Shown: one piece after another, positions 8,668-17,506 of the stretch | Numbering within the stretch: position 1 is the first letter of the stretch | How the letters are laid out: the number at the start of each line of letters is the position of its first letter | Origin: Mycobacterium sp. ENV421 | Lineage (GTDB): Bacteria > Actinomycetota > Actinomycetes > Mycobacteriales > Mycobacteriaceae | Assembly (NCBI RefSeq): GCF_002887815.1 | Contig: NZ_PDHO01000014.1 | Span: forward strand, 82,135 to 146,134 | Reading direction: 5' to 3' | Length of the DNA: 64,000 bases | The notes under the pieces: generated by a model | The model's input: only the letters and a program-made list of their open reading frames with translations | Told to the model about the DNA's origin: nothing | The model's database searches: none | Made by a program: the position numbers and the translations under genes

Positions 8668-10194
8668 TCAGGTGCGCGGGATCGCGATGCTCGCGGCCAG
8701 GGAGGAAGCGAACGCTGGACCGTCGTTCACGAGGGCGTATCCGCCGGCCAACCCGCCTTGGCCGCACAGTTTTCGTCGTCGCCGAACACGCCGATACCCC
8801 ACGACACCCGTCTCACAGTCGACGCGCGGGACCAGGACTGTGGCCGTGCGCGGCACCACGGCGGTGGGGAAGCGGCTGGATGAATCGCCGTACACCGCCT
8901 GGCTGCGAGACCAGCGCCGCACGATCCGGCGAGCTGTGAAGTAGGCGTCCTGGGCAACCTCTACAACGGCAATTGCTTTTTTGAGTCCGTATACACCCCA
9001 GAACCGGCCGGGCCCACATCCGGGCTGCTGCCATAGTTCGGGCACGATGTGCTGATATTCCTTGTTGCCGTGCAGGTTTGGTGATGAGTGTTTGGTGAAG
9101 TAGATGGCCAGGCGTTTCGGGTCGCAGGCTCTCAGTCCGTTGCGCACGTCGATGGCGGTTCCAGCGAGCCGATGCCGCGCCTTCTGCACCGGATCGGGAT
9201 GATCGACAACGTCAGCCCACGCGTCGGACAGCCACTGCGCGAAGCCCCGACCTGATCGGCCCGGTGATATGGGTGGCGCCATCCATAGGTGGATGTGCGG
9301 TGCGCCGCGCCGTTGGAATTCTAGTTTCCAGATGTAGCGGGCCTGCTCTCCGTATTCACGTTGGAATCGTTTGCGCCACAACACCATATGTCGCTTCACG
9401 CTGGCCCCATCCGGTGCGACGATCTCCCAGTCGCCGGGGTAGGTGAGGGTGATCATCGCCGGGACGCGGCCGGACTCCACGAGCGGGCTGTAGTCGAGTT
9501 CGGCGAAGGTGCGGCACATCGTGGACCGCGATTTGCGGGACCACTCGATAATGGCACCACCAAAATCGCGCTGGTCGTCTCCCGTAGGACTCCGTCGTGT
9601 CGAGGACGCGGCGGCCTGATCACCGTCTCCGGCTGTGAGGGCGAGGTCATGTTTGACTTGAAGCTTGGCGTCGTCGACGTCACGTTGGTGATGGCCCACG
9701 GCCCGTTCTGCGGCTTTCTCTATCCGGACGGGATTGGTCCACCCGAGTCGCACGACACCAGGGCCTATGGTGATGCGGAAGCGTCCGGATTCAGGTTCGA
9801 CACCGCGGCGCCCAGGACCAGAAGCCCACGGTGCTGCCGGTTCGAACAGTGCCGCAGCTGCGGTGACCGTCTCGGGGCTCGGGAACCGCAGCCCCAATGC
9901 GTCGATCGCTCGCAGGTCTCCGGTCGTGATCCCGTCGTTGGCCGGGGCGCGGACATTTTCGGCACATATAACAAGCCCGCCGGCCGTGGGCGGGGTGAGG
10001 CCCGGTGCCTCGGTCGACGTCCGGCCGACCACTGTCGCTCTCGCGCCCTGCGGCCTGGCGGCCTCGGGCGCTCGCGACCTCCCGTCAACCGAGGCGCCGG
10101 CAGAACTCTGCCGAACTGCGGGATGTTGTGATGCCGATGTCGAGCCCTGCGTCGAGGGTGTCGATTCGGTGGCTGATGATGCGATGCTGGGCAT
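8668..10194 (-). CDS. Rolling-circle replication initiator (HUH Rep) of an integrative element or plasmid
   Basis: This protein of about 508 aa has a long low-complexity N-terminus (1-200) and a central HUH nicking domain. Motif 1 is MITLTYP (about 247-253), motif 2 is the metal-binding PHIHLWM (about 299-305), and motif 3 with the candidate catalytic tyrosine is AIYFTKHSS (about 364-372). Such proteins nick the double-strand origin of rolling-circle plasmids and of actinomycete integrative conjugative elements. I chose ATG 10194; a TTG at 10239 would add 15 residues. The tRNA-Phe fragment lies about 190 bp upstream. No transfer or integrase gene accompanies it in the window. Confidence 0.8.
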   Translation of the reverse strand: MPSIASSATESTPSTQGSTSASQHPAVRQSSAGASVDGRSRAPEAARPQGARATVVGRTSTEAPGLTPPTAGGLVICAENVRAPANDGITTGDLRAIDALGLRFPSPETVTAAAALFEPAAPWASGPGRRGVEPESGRFRITIGPGVVRLGWTNPVRIEKAAERAVGHHQRDVDDAKLQVKHDLALTAGDGDQAAASSTRRSPTGDDQRDFGGAIIEWSRKSRSTMCRTFAELDYSPLVESGRVPAMITLTYPGDWEIVAPDGASVKRHMVLWRKRFQREYGEQARYIWKLEFQRRGAPHIHLWMAPPISPGRSGRGFAQWLSDAWADVVDHPDPVQKARHRLAGTAIDVRNGLRACDPKRLAIYFTKHSSPNLHGNKEYQHIVPELWQQPGCGPGRFWGVYGLKKAIAVVEVAQDAYFTARRIVRRWSRSQAVYGDSSSRFPTAVVPRTATVLVPRVDCETGVVGYRRVRRRRKLCGQGGLAGGYALVNDGPAFASSLAASIAIPRT

Positions 10195-10384
10195 CGGGGT
10201 GCCTGCTCCCCGGAGCCCCCGAGGCTGCTCACAACGCAAGCGGCAGTACGGAAGCTCCTGGTCGGGAGTGCAAGCACCGTGTCCGGTTTATGTCCGTTCG
10301 TCGGACAGGCTGAAAGCGTCAGCCCTGCTCAATGCGGCGCATACGACGCACAGGCGCAGATAAACCGCAGGTTAGTAGCTATCC

Positions 10385-10433
10385 CGTCCGCCTGAAAAGC
10401 GGAAGGTCGCCGGTTCGATCCCGGCCCTGGCCA
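10385..10433 (+). other. tRNA-Phe(GAA) 3' fragment: attachment-site scar
   Basis: The sequence encodes an anticodon stem TCCGC/GCGGA (10387-10391, 10399-10403) with loop CTGAAAA (anticodon GAA at 10394-10396). A T-arm GCCGG-TTCGATC-CCGGC (10409-10425), the 3' acceptor strand CCTGGCC (10426-10432) and discriminator A (10433) follow. The matching 5' acceptor strand GGCCAGG and a normal D-arm are absent upstream, so this is only the 3' part of tRNA-Phe. Site-specific integration into a tRNA 3' end leaves just such a copy at the distal boundary. An intact tRNA-Phe is predicted at the other, unseen end. Confidence 0.85.
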
Positions 10434-10506
10434 CTCAGTTTTCTTCGGCCCCGTTGCTGGGCTGTTCCTCGTCATCGGCTCCGGGAAGCCGCCCTACCGC
10501 GGCTCT

Positions 10507-10525
10507 TGCCGTATCGCTTACAGTA
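10507..10525. promoter_or_regulatory. Degenerate copy of the TACTGTAA-N3-TTACAGTA operator
   Basis: TGCCGTAT-cgc-TTACAGTA matches the consensus at 13 of 16 arm positions; the right arm is perfect. TACAGT within it is a possible -10 box for the SDR operon starting at 10570. Confidence 0.5.
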
Positions 10526-10569
10526 GACACGACTTGAGCGACCCCGCACGAGCGTCCACAGGAGGCCGA

Positions 10570-11340
10570 GTGTCGGAAAAAGCAGCGCAGCGGGCAGTTG
10601 TCGTAGGCGGCGCATCGGGCATCGGCTGGGCGGTTGCGCGGGGATTGGCTGCCACCGGGCGACAGGTGACGATCGCCGACCGCAACGCCGACGGGGCCGC
10701 GCAGCGCGCCGCCGAACTCGGTGCACCGCATGACGCCACCGGCGTGGATGTCACCGACGAAGCAAGTGTCGCAGCGCTGTTCGAGGGCGTCGGAGCCGTC
10801 GACATCGTGGTGAACACCGCCGGATTCGGCGGCTTCGGCCGCATCACCGAGCTGGCCGTCGAGGATTTCCGCGCCATCGTCGACTGCTGCCTCACCGGTG
10901 CTTTCATCGTGATGAAGCACGCCGGACGCCACCTGCGCGAGGGCGGTTCGCTGGTCTCGATCACCTCACTCAACGCCCGGCTCGCCGCGCCGGGCATGAG
11001 CGCCTACTGCTCGGCCAAAGCCGGACTGGCCATGCTGACCCAGGTGGCCGCGCTCGAGATGGGCCCGCGCGGCATCCGGGTCAACGCCGTGTCGCCCGGC
11101 TTTGTCCACACCCCGCTGACCGAACTGGTGACCATGGCCGACGGCGTCCTCGAGGACTACCTCGAGAACACCCCGCTCGGCCGGGTCGGTGTTCCCGAAG
11201 ATGTCGCCGAGGCGGTGCTGTTCCTCTGCTCGGACCAGGCCTCCTGGCTCACCGGCGAGGTTGTGGACCTCAACGGCGGCGCTCACCTCAAGCGCTATCC
11301 CGACGTGCTCGCCCACGTCGACCGAATGGCCTCGGCGTGA
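10570..11340 (+). CDS. SDR family NAD(P)-dependent oxidoreductase
   Basis: A 256-aa classical short-chain dehydrogenase/reductase with cofactor motif GGASGIG (13-19), NTAG-type motif (about 82-85), Ser (about 130-133) and catalytic YxxxK (Y146, K150). The GTG at 10570 was chosen because CAGGAGG lies just upstream; the upstream in-frame ATG lacks one. It opens a five-gene operon (10570-15525) in which every junction after this one is a 4-bp overlap or a very short gap. A hydroxyacyl or alcohol substrate is likely, but its identity is not predictable. A degenerate island operator precedes it. Confidence 0.9.
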   Translation: MSEKAAQRAVVVGGASGIGWAVARGLAATGRQVTIADRNADGAAQRAAELGAPHDATGVDVTDEASVAALFEGVGAVDIVVNTAGFGGFGRITELAVEDFRAIVDCCLTGAFIVMKHAGRHLREGGSLVSITSLNARLAAPGMSAYCSAKAGLAMLTQVAALEMGPRGIRVNAVSPGFVHTPLTELVTMADGVLEDYLENTPLGRVGVPEDVAEAVLFLCSDQASWLTGEVVDLNGGAHLKRYPDVLAHVDRMASA

Positions 11341-12161
11341 CGTCGTTCGTCGGCAAGCAGGGGATCGTCACCGGCGCAGGCTCGGGAATCGGTGCGGCAC
11401 TGTGCCGGGCGCTGGCCGATGCCGGAGCCGACGTGCTGTGCACCGACATCGACGGCGCAGCCGCCGAACGCACCGCCGCCTCGTTGAGCAAGCGGGGGAC
11501 CGCGCGGCAACTCGACGTCACCGACGCCACCGCCGTGCAGCAGGTGGTCGATGGCGCCGTCGAGCGCACCGGCCGAATCGACCTGCTGTTCAACAACGCA
11601 GGCATCACCTGGGGCGGCGACACCGAACTGCTCACCCTGGATCAGTGGAACAGCATCATCGACGTGAACATCCGCGGTGTCGTGCACGGGGTGCACGCCG
11701 CCTACCCGCAGATGGTCCGCCAGCGCAGCGGCCACATCATCAACACCGCATCGATGGCGGGTCTGGCCGCCGCCGGCCGGATCACCAGCTACGTGATGAC
11801 AAAGCACGCCGTCGTCGGCCTGTCGCTGGCACTGCGCACCGAAGCCCTCGGCCACGGGGTCGGCGTGCTGGCCATCTGCCCGACCGCGGTGGACACCCCG
11901 ATTCTCGACAAGGGCTGGCTCGGCGACTTCAACGGCCGCGAGTTCTACCGAATGGGCCAGCGCAATGAGACTTTCTATAGCCCGGACCGGCTGGCCGCCG
12001 ATACGCTGCGGGCCATCGAACGCAACAAGGCCCTCCTGGTCGCACCTCGTCAGGCCCGCGCGGCATGGCTTTTCGCGCGTCTTGCACCCGGCTTGCTCAA
12101 CCGGATGGCTGTGCGCTTCGTCGACCGACAACGCTCCGACGGAAGGCAGCCCACACCATGA
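11337..12161 (+). CDS. SDR family oxidoreductase
   Basis: A 274-aa classical SDR with GAGSGIG (13-19), NNAG (87-90), and catalytic Y152/K156 (SYVMTK). It starts with GTG overlapping the previous stop by 4 bp (GTGA). The C-terminal extension (about 200-274; IERNKALLVAPRQARAAWLF) resembles the longer SDRs that act on acyl chains in mycobacteria. Its tail overlaps the next gene by 4 bp, so the two SDRs and the kinase are probably co-translated. The substrate is unknown. Confidence 0.9.
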   Translation: MTSFVGKQGIVTGAGSGIGAALCRALADAGADVLCTDIDGAAAERTAASLSKRGTARQLDVTDATAVQQVVDGAVERTGRIDLLFNNAGITWGGDTELLTLDQWNSIIDVNIRGVVHGVHAAYPQMVRQRSGHIINTASMAGLAAAGRITSYVMTKHAVVGLSLALRTEALGHGVGVLAICPTAVDTPILDKGWLGDFNGREFYRMGQRNETFYSPDRLAADTLRAIERNKALLVAPRQARAAWLFARLAPGLLNRMAVRFVDRQRSDGRQPTP

Positions 12162-13231
12162 GCGCCGCGACCACGATCCCTCGCTATCCCTCCGACGTCA
12201 CCAGCGACTGGCTGACCGGCGTCCTGCGCGGTTCCGGCTCAGTGGCCGACGTCGACGCCGTCGAGGTGACGCCGGTGGGCACCGGTCAGACGGGCGCGAC
12301 GTTCCGCCTCGCGGCCACCTATGCCGACAACCCGGACAACCTGCCCGCCAGCTTCATCCTGAAACTGCCCGCCAACGACGACGCGGTCCGGGACCGGGTC
12401 ACACTGGGCTACCGCAGCGAGTGCGCGTTCTATCAGTCCGTTGCCGAGCTGGTGACCATCCCGATCCCGCAGTGCTACCACGTCGAGATCGCCGACGACG
12501 GAGCAAGTTACGCCCTTTTGCTCGCCGATCAGGCACCGGCGGTGCAGGGCGACCAGATCGCCGGGTGTGACCTGCCCGAGGCCCGCCTGGCGGTGCGCGC
12601 CCTGGCCGGTCTGCACGGGCCGACCTGGTGTGACGAACGTTGGCAGACGTTCCCCGGCCTGGCGATGTCGGTCGTCGGGGAGGATGCCATCCGGGGTCTC
12701 GGTGACATCTCGAAAATGGCCGCCGGCATCACCATCGAGAAGCTCGGGTCCAGGCTGAGCACCCAGGACGCCGAAACATTGGTGGCAGCAATGGATCTGG
12801 TGACACCGTGGCTGCTGAACGCGCCGGACCGGTTCGCGCTGCTGCACGGTGACTACCGGCTGGACAACCTGCTCTTCGACGGCGACCGGGTCAGCGTCGT
12901 CGACTGGCAGACCCTCGGAGTGGGATTGGCGGGGCGCGACCTGGCGTACTTCACCGGGACCAGCCTGGAACCGGCGCTGCGGGCCGAGGCCGAGGGGGAC
13001 CTGGTCGCGGAGTATCACCGGGCCCTGCTCGATACCGGGGTCGCCGACTACGACGCGGCCACCTGCTGGCACGACTACCTTCTGGGGATGATCCAGGTTC
13101 CGCTGATCTCCGCGCTCGGCTGTGCGTTCGCGGTGGAAACCGAACGCGGCGACGACATGATGGCCGCGATGCTGCGTCGGGGCTGCGCGGCCATCCGCGA
13201 CCTGGGCACATTAGAGCTCGTCACAGGCTAG
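12158..13231 (+). CDS. APH-fold phosphotransferase (kinase-like)
   Basis: A 357-aa aminoglycoside-phosphotransferase/ecdysteroid-kinase-fold protein. The catalytic loop HGDYRLDN (230-237) and the metal-binding VVDWQT (248-252) are intact, and the nucleotide-binding lysine is probably in FILKLP (67-72). Mycobacteria use such proteins in lipid catabolic operons where the phosphorylated substrate is often unknown; antibiotic resistance is unlikely here. ATG 12158 overlaps the preceding SDR by 4 bp. A second APH-fold gene lies at 60041-61087, at the far end of the island. Confidence 0.85.
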   Translation: MSAATTIPRYPSDVTSDWLTGVLRGSGSVADVDAVEVTPVGTGQTGATFRLAATYADNPDNLPASFILKLPANDDAVRDRVTLGYRSECAFYQSVAELVTIPIPQCYHVEIADDGASYALLLADQAPAVQGDQIAGCDLPEARLAVRALAGLHGPTWCDERWQTFPGLAMSVVGEDAIRGLGDISKMAAGITIEKLGSRLSTQDAETLVAAMDLVTPWLLNAPDRFALLHGDYRLDNLLFDGDRVSVVDWQTLGVGLAGRDLAYFTGTSLEPALRAEAEGDLVAEYHRALLDTGVADYDAATCWHDYLLGMIQVPLISALGCAFAVETERGDDMMAAMLRRGCAAIRDLGTLELVTG

Positions 13232-13240
13232 GAGTACACG

Positions 13241-14587
13241 TTGGGCGGATCCATGCCGCGCACCGCCATCATCGGCGCGGGCGTCAGCGGGCTGACCTCG
13301 GGCAAAATGCTCAAGGACTACGGCGTTCCCTACACCACCTTCGAATTGTCCGACCGCATCGGCGGCAACTGGGCCTTCGCCAACCCCAATGGATTGAGCA
13401 GCGCCTACCGGTCGCTGCACATCGACACCTCCAAACAACGATTGTCGTTCCGGGACTTCCCGATTCCCGAACACTTCCCGTCGTTCCCGCACCACAGCGA
13501 TATCAAGACCTACCTCGACTCCTACGCCGACACCTTCGGGCTGGAAGAGAACATCGAGTTCAACAACGGCGTCGCACACGCCGGCCTGAACTCCGACGGC
13601 CGCTGGGACATCACCGACCAGAAAGGCCAGACGCGGGAGTTCGACCTGCTGGTCGTCGGCAACGGCCACCACTGGGACGCCCGCTTTCCGGACTTCCCCG
13701 GTGAATTCACCGGCGAGACAATCCATTCGCACCACTACATCGATCCGCAGACCCCGCTGAATCTGACCGGCAAACGAATCCTGGTGGTCGGCATCGGCAA
13801 CAGCGCTGCCGATATCACCGTCGAGTTGTCGTCTCGGACCTTGCAGAACACGGTGACGCTGTCGACCCGCTCGAGCGCCTGGATCGTACCCAAGTACATC
13901 GCCGGGCGCCCGGGTGACAGCGTCTGGCAGACATCGCCCTACATTCCGTTGTCCTGGCAGCGCAAGGCCGTTCAGCTGCTGGCGCCCGCGATGGGCATCA
14001 ACCCTGAGCTGTACGGACTGCCCGCCCCGAACCACAAGCTGTTCGAGGCGCATCCCACGCAATCGGTGGAACTCCCGCTGCGGCTCGGGTCCGGTGACGT
14101 CATCCCGAAGCCCAACGTGAGCCGCCTCGACGGCGACACCGTCCACTTCGACGACGGCACCAGCGGGGTGTTCGACGTGATCGTGTACGCCACCGGCTAC
14201 AACATCACGTTCCCGTTCTTCGATTCTGAGTTCATCAGCGCACCGGACAACGCCATCCGCCTGTACAAGCGAATGTTCAAGCCGGGTATGGACAATCTGG
14301 TGTTCATCGGCTTCGCCCAGGCGGTGCCGACGCTGTTTCCGTTCATCGAATGCCAAGCGAAGCTGCTGGCCGCCTACGCGGTGGGGCGCTATGCTCTGCC
14401 ACCGGCCGCCGAGATGGAACGGGTGATCGACGCCGATCAGAAGCTCTACGTGGGGCATTGCACCGACCGCCCGCGGCACACCCAGCAGGTCGACTACTTC
14501 CACTACGACCACGACATCCGCACCAGGGAACTACCTGCCGGCATGAAGCGTGCCGAACTGGCGCGTCGCCGAAGGGTCGCCGTATGA
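13241..14587 (+). CDS. Flavin-containing monooxygenase (FMO-type)
   Basis: A 448-aa class B flavoprotein monooxygenase with the FAD motif GAGVSG (12-17), the FMO fingerprint FTGETIHSHHY (156-166; F-x-G-x3-H-x3-Y) and the NADPH motif GIGNSA (184-189). A late ATGY-type motif (VYATGYN) is also present. The start is taken as TTG 13241 because AGGAG lies five bases upstream; ATG 13253 is an alternative. It probably inserts oxygen into a ketone or heteroatom of the island substrate. It is followed with 4-bp overlap by an alpha/beta hydrolase, which could hydrolyse an ester or lactone product. Confidence 0.9.
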   Translation: MGGSMPRTAIIGAGVSGLTSGKMLKDYGVPYTTFELSDRIGGNWAFANPNGLSSAYRSLHIDTSKQRLSFRDFPIPEHFPSFPHHSDIKTYLDSYADTFGLEENIEFNNGVAHAGLNSDGRWDITDQKGQTREFDLLVVGNGHHWDARFPDFPGEFTGETIHSHHYIDPQTPLNLTGKRILVVGIGNSAADITVELSSRTLQNTVTLSTRSSAWIVPKYIAGRPGDSVWQTSPYIPLSWQRKAVQLLAPAMGINPELYGLPAPNHKLFEAHPTQSVELPLRLGSGDVIPKPNVSRLDGDTVHFDDGTSGVFDVIVYATGYNITFPFFDSEFISAPDNAIRLYKRMFKPGMDNLVFIGFAQAVPTLFPFIECQAKLLAAYAVGRYALPPAAEMERVIDADQKLYVGHCTDRPRHTQQVDYFHYDHDIRTRELPAGMKRAELARRRRVAV

Positions 14588-15525
14588 CCCGCGCCGACGT
14601 CACCTTCGATTCGTCCGGCGTTCGCTGCAGCGCATGGCATTTCCCCGGCGAGGGGGATTCTTTCACCGGCCCGGCCGGGCGCCCGGTGGTGGTGATGGGC
14701 CACGGCTTCGGGGGAACCAAGGACTCCGGGCTGGAGCCGTTCTCCGAGCAGATCAGCGCCGCAGGCGCGGGCGTACTGGCTTTCGACTACCGAGGCTTCG
14801 GCGCGTCGGAAGGTGAACCCCGGCAGACGGTTTCGGTTGCCGGGCAGATCGCCGACTTCGAGGCGGCGATCGCCGCGGCCAAGCGGTTGCCTGGCGTCGA
14901 CCCGAATCGCATTGTGCTGTGGGGATCGTCGATGTCGGGTGGCCATGTGATCCGGGTGGCCGCCGACCACACCGACGTCGCGGGGGTGATCGCGATGACG
15001 CCCTTGACCAGCGGCGTGGCCGTCAGTCGTGCGGCCGTCGAACACCGCGATGTCGGGCAGGCGTTGAAATGGACGGCGGTGGGCCTCAAGAGCCGAATCG
15101 ACGTGTCACGCGGCCGCCGTCCGACGCTGATGCCCCTGGTCGGCCGTCCCGGTGAGCCGGGAGCCCTGGCCTTGGACGGAGCCTACGAGAGCTACACCGC
15201 GATGGCTGGTCCGACCTGGCGCAACGAGGTCGACTCCGCGGTGGGTCTGCAGATCGCGTCGATCCGAACGGCGGACGCCGCCAAGCGATTACGGTGTCCG
15301 CTGCTGGTGCAGGTCGCCGACTTCGACCGCTACGTGCCTGCTGAATCGGTGGTCAAGACCGCGGTGCTCGGCCGGGGACAGGTGCATCACTATCCGTGCG
15401 ATCATTTCGACGTGTGGCCCGGGCACGACTGGTTCGAGAAGGCCGTCGGTGACCAGGTGGCCTTCCTGACTCGTACCCTCAGTACTTCGTCGAGCCCTGA
15501 TCTACTGAAATCGCCTCAGCAGTAA
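14584..15525 (+). CDS. Alpha/beta hydrolase
   Basis: A 313-aa hydrolase of the dienelactone-hydrolase-like type. The HGFGGTK oxyanion loop (40-46), a nucleophile elbow WGSSMSGG (113-120, probable nucleophile S116) and a late acid/His pair (VADFDRY; CDHFDVW) are visible. ATG 14584 overlaps the FMO stop by 4 bp. FMO plus hydrolase is a logical pair for oxygenation and ring or ester opening. The 3' end overlaps the convergent SDR gene by 47 bp, which is unusually long, so the true 3' ends of the two transcripts interfere. Confidence 0.88.
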   Translation: MTRADVTFDSSGVRCSAWHFPGEGDSFTGPAGRPVVVMGHGFGGTKDSGLEPFSEQISAAGAGVLAFDYRGFGASEGEPRQTVSVAGQIADFEAAIAAAKRLPGVDPNRIVLWGSSMSGGHVIRVAADHTDVAGVIAMTPLTSGVAVSRAAVEHRDVGQALKWTAVGLKSRIDVSRGRRPTLMPLVGRPGEPGALALDGAYESYTAMAGPTWRNEVDSAVGLQIASIRTADAAKRLRCPLLVQVADFDRYVPAESVVKTAVLGRGQVHHYPCDHFDVWPGHDWFEKAVGDQVAFLTRTLSTSSSPDLLKSPQQ

Positions 15526-16300
15526 TCAGTTTCGCATCGTCGCTGGCCAGGAAGCAGACCGTGTCGGCGATGTCCTCCGGCTCGGCGATGTAGATGGGCA
15601 GGAACGGCAGCATCATGTTCTGCAGCGCCGGGTTGGTCTCCATCGCCTTGCCCAGTTCGGCCACCATGTCGCCGGTGCCCATGTCGGTGTTCACCGGTCC
15701 CGGGTGAACGCTGTTGACCCTGATGTTGTGCTTGCCGAGTTCGGCGGCGAACGCCCTGGCCATCCCGGTGACGGCGTGCTTGCTTGCGGTGTAGTGCACC
15801 ATGAACGGCTGCAGCTTGATCCCGGCCGCCGAGCTGATCAGGATGATGGAACCTCCGGAGCCACCTTCCACGATCGAGGGCGCGCCAGCCATCACGGTGT
15901 TCCACGTACCGGTCACGTTGACGTCCATGACATCCCGGAAGGCTTCCGGGGTGATCTGGTCCCACGCAGCAGGCGAGGTGATGCCCGCGTTCGCGACGAT
16001 GATGTCGAGCCGGCCGAGTCTGGCCACGCCGTCTCGCACGGCGTCTTTGAGCCCATCGAGATCGCGGGTATCCACCACCGCCGACACGATCCGCTGTCCC
16101 GTGGCTTCGACCAGGCGCACGGTCTCGGCCAGGTCCTCCGGGGTGGCCGGGTTGTACGGAACGCAGTCGGGCAGCTTGCCTGCGATGTCGACGGCGATGA
16201 TGTCGGCGCCCTCGCCGGCCATCTTCACCGCGTGCGCGCGGCCCTGTCCGCGGGCGGCTCCGGTGACGAATGCGACCTTGCCGCTGAGCTTTCCCGTCAT
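15479..16300 (-). CDS. Mycofactocin-dependent-type SDR oxidoreductase
   Basis: A 273-aa SDR with GAARGQG (14-20), NAGI (104-107) and catalytic S156, Y170, K174. The GAARGQGRAHAV glycine loop and the long insertion before the PEDLAETV segment are typical of the actinobacterial SDR group that carries a non-exchangeable NAD and depends on mycofactocin. It overlaps the upstream acyl-CoA dehydrogenase by 4 bp (ATGA), forming a two-gene operon. A role oxidising a secondary alcohol is inferred from the family. Confidence 0.88.
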   Translation of the reverse strand: MTGKLSGKVAFVTGAARGQGRAHAVKMAGEGADIIAVDIAGKLPDCVPYNPATPEDLAETVRLVEATGQRIVSAVVDTRDLDGLKDAVRDGVARLGRLDIIVANAGITSPAAWDQITPEAFRDVMDVNVTGTWNTVMAGAPSIVEGGSGGSIILISSAAGIKLQPFMVHYTASKHAVTGMARAFAAELGKHNIRVNSVHPGPVNTDMGTGDMVAELGKAMETNPALQNMMLPFLPIYIAEPEDIADTVCFLASDDAKLITAEAISVDQGSTKY

Positions 16301-17472
16301 GCTTTGCGCTGCGCTTCCTTGACTAGTCCGCCGCCCACGATGAGGCGCTGAATCTCGCTGGTGCCCTCGTACAGCCGTAACAGCCGGACCTCGCGATAAA
16401 TCCGCTCGACGGGCACACCGCGCATGTATCCGGCGCCGCCGTGTACCTGGACCGCGAGATCGGCTACGTTGCCTGCCATTTCGGTACAGAAGAGCTTCGC
16501 CACCGAGGGCGCGATCCTGCGGTCTTCGTCGTCCACCCATTTGCGTGCGGCGTCCCGCACGAGTGCGCGTCCGGCCATCACCCCGGTCTGCTGGTCGGCG
16601 AGCATCGCCTGCACCAGTTGGAAACTGCCGATCGGTGTGCCGCCCTGGGTCGCAGTTGCCGCGTAGCTGACGGACTCGTCGAGCGCGCGCTGGGCGGAAC
16701 CGACTGCCAGCGCGGCGATGTGGATACGGCCGCGGGCCAATGAGGTCATCGCCGCGCGGTAACCGATGTCCTCACTGCCGCCGATCAGGGTGTCGTCACC
16801 GACCCTCACGTCGGTGAAGTTCACGTCGGAGGTCCACGCGCCCTCCTGACCCATCTTGGCGTCCTTGACCCCGATCTCGACGCCCGGCGTATCCGCCGGG
16901 ACCAGGAAGACCGCGATCCCGGCGCCGTTGTCGTCGGCGGGCCGGGTCCGGGCGAACACGATGAACAGGTTCGCCACCGGGGCGTTGGTGATGTATTGCT
17001 TACGGCCGTTGATCACCCAGCTGTCGCCGTCCCGAACGGCTTTCGTCTTCAGGCCGGAGGGGTTGGATCCGGCGCCCGGCTCGGTCAGCGCGAACGACGC
17101 GACCACGTCGCCGGAGGCGATCGGCTCCAGCCAGCGCGACTTCTGCTCGTCGGTGCCGAATCCGACGAGGACCTGCCCGGCTATCCCGTTGTTGGTGCCG
17201 AACATCGACCGCAGCGCCAGGCTGGTGTAGCCCAGTTCCATGGCGAGCTCGACATCCTGGGCGATGTTCAGGCCGAGCCCGCCCCATTCCTGCGGGATGG
17301 CGTAGCCGAACAGACCCATCGCTTTGGCCTGGTCGCGCAGGTCGTCGGGCACCTTGTCCTCGGCGAGGATCTCGGCCTCGCGTGGGACCACGGCGGTACG
17401 CACGAATTGCCGGGTCTGGGCCAGGATCTCGCGGAAGTCGTCGTCGCTGACGTCGGTCGTCGGGCCGGTCAT
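16297..17472 (-). CDS. Acyl-CoA dehydrogenase (FadE-type)
   Basis: A 391-aa flavoenzyme for alpha,beta-dehydrogenation of an acyl-CoA. Family landmarks are FALTEPGAGSNPSG (FAD/acyl contact), the helical C-terminal domain, and LYEGTSEIQR near residues 367-376, with the catalytic glutamate at about 369. The start is ATG 17472 with AAGGAG four bases upstream; a further upstream start overlaps the inverted repeat at 17507 and is rejected. It is divergent from the SDR-thiolase-dehydrogenase-GntR operon and probably shares its control. Confidence 0.93.
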   Translation of the reverse strand: MTGPTTDVSDDDFREILAQTRQFVRTAVVPREAEILAEDKVPDDLRDQAKAMGLFGYAIPQEWGGLGLNIAQDVELAMELGYTSLALRSMFGTNNGIAGQVLVGFGTDEQKSRWLEPIASGDVVASFALTEPGAGSNPSGLKTKAVRDGDSWVINGRKQYITNAPVANLFIVFARTRPADDNGAGIAVFLVPADTPGVEIGVKDAKMGQEGAWTSDVNFTDVRVGDDTLIGGSEDIGYRAAMTSLARGRIHIAALAVGSAQRALDESVSYAATATQGGTPIGSFQLVQAMLADQQTGVMAGRALVRDAARKWVDDEDRRIAPSVAKLFCTEMAGNVADLAVQVHGGAGYMRGVPVERIYREVRLLRLYEGTSEIQRLIVGGGLVKEAQRKA

Positions 17473-17506
17473 CAGGCTCCTTGGGTCGGGGGCGCTGCCT
17501 GGCGCG

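Larger units (their letters stand above)
10195..10569. other. 375-bp junction region between integrated element and chromosome
   Basis: No gene is seen here. It holds the upstream region of the Rep gene, the truncated tRNA-Phe (10385-10433) that marks the element boundary, and a degenerate copy of the island operator (10507-10525) ahead of the first catabolic gene. DNA to the right of 10433 is taken as original chromosome. Confidence 0.7.

Noticed and set aside
10360..10433. An intact tRNA-Phe gene
   Set aside because: The 5' acceptor strand and a D-arm cannot be found upstream of the anticodon arm, so only the 3' part is present.
12158..13231. An aminoglycoside resistance gene
   Set aside because: Only the APH fold is shared; the operon context is catabolic and such kinase-like proteins are common in mycobacterial lipid operons.
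13211..14512. A 433-codon minus-strand open frame
   Set aside because: It is antisense to the FMO, which has all class B monooxygenase motifs.
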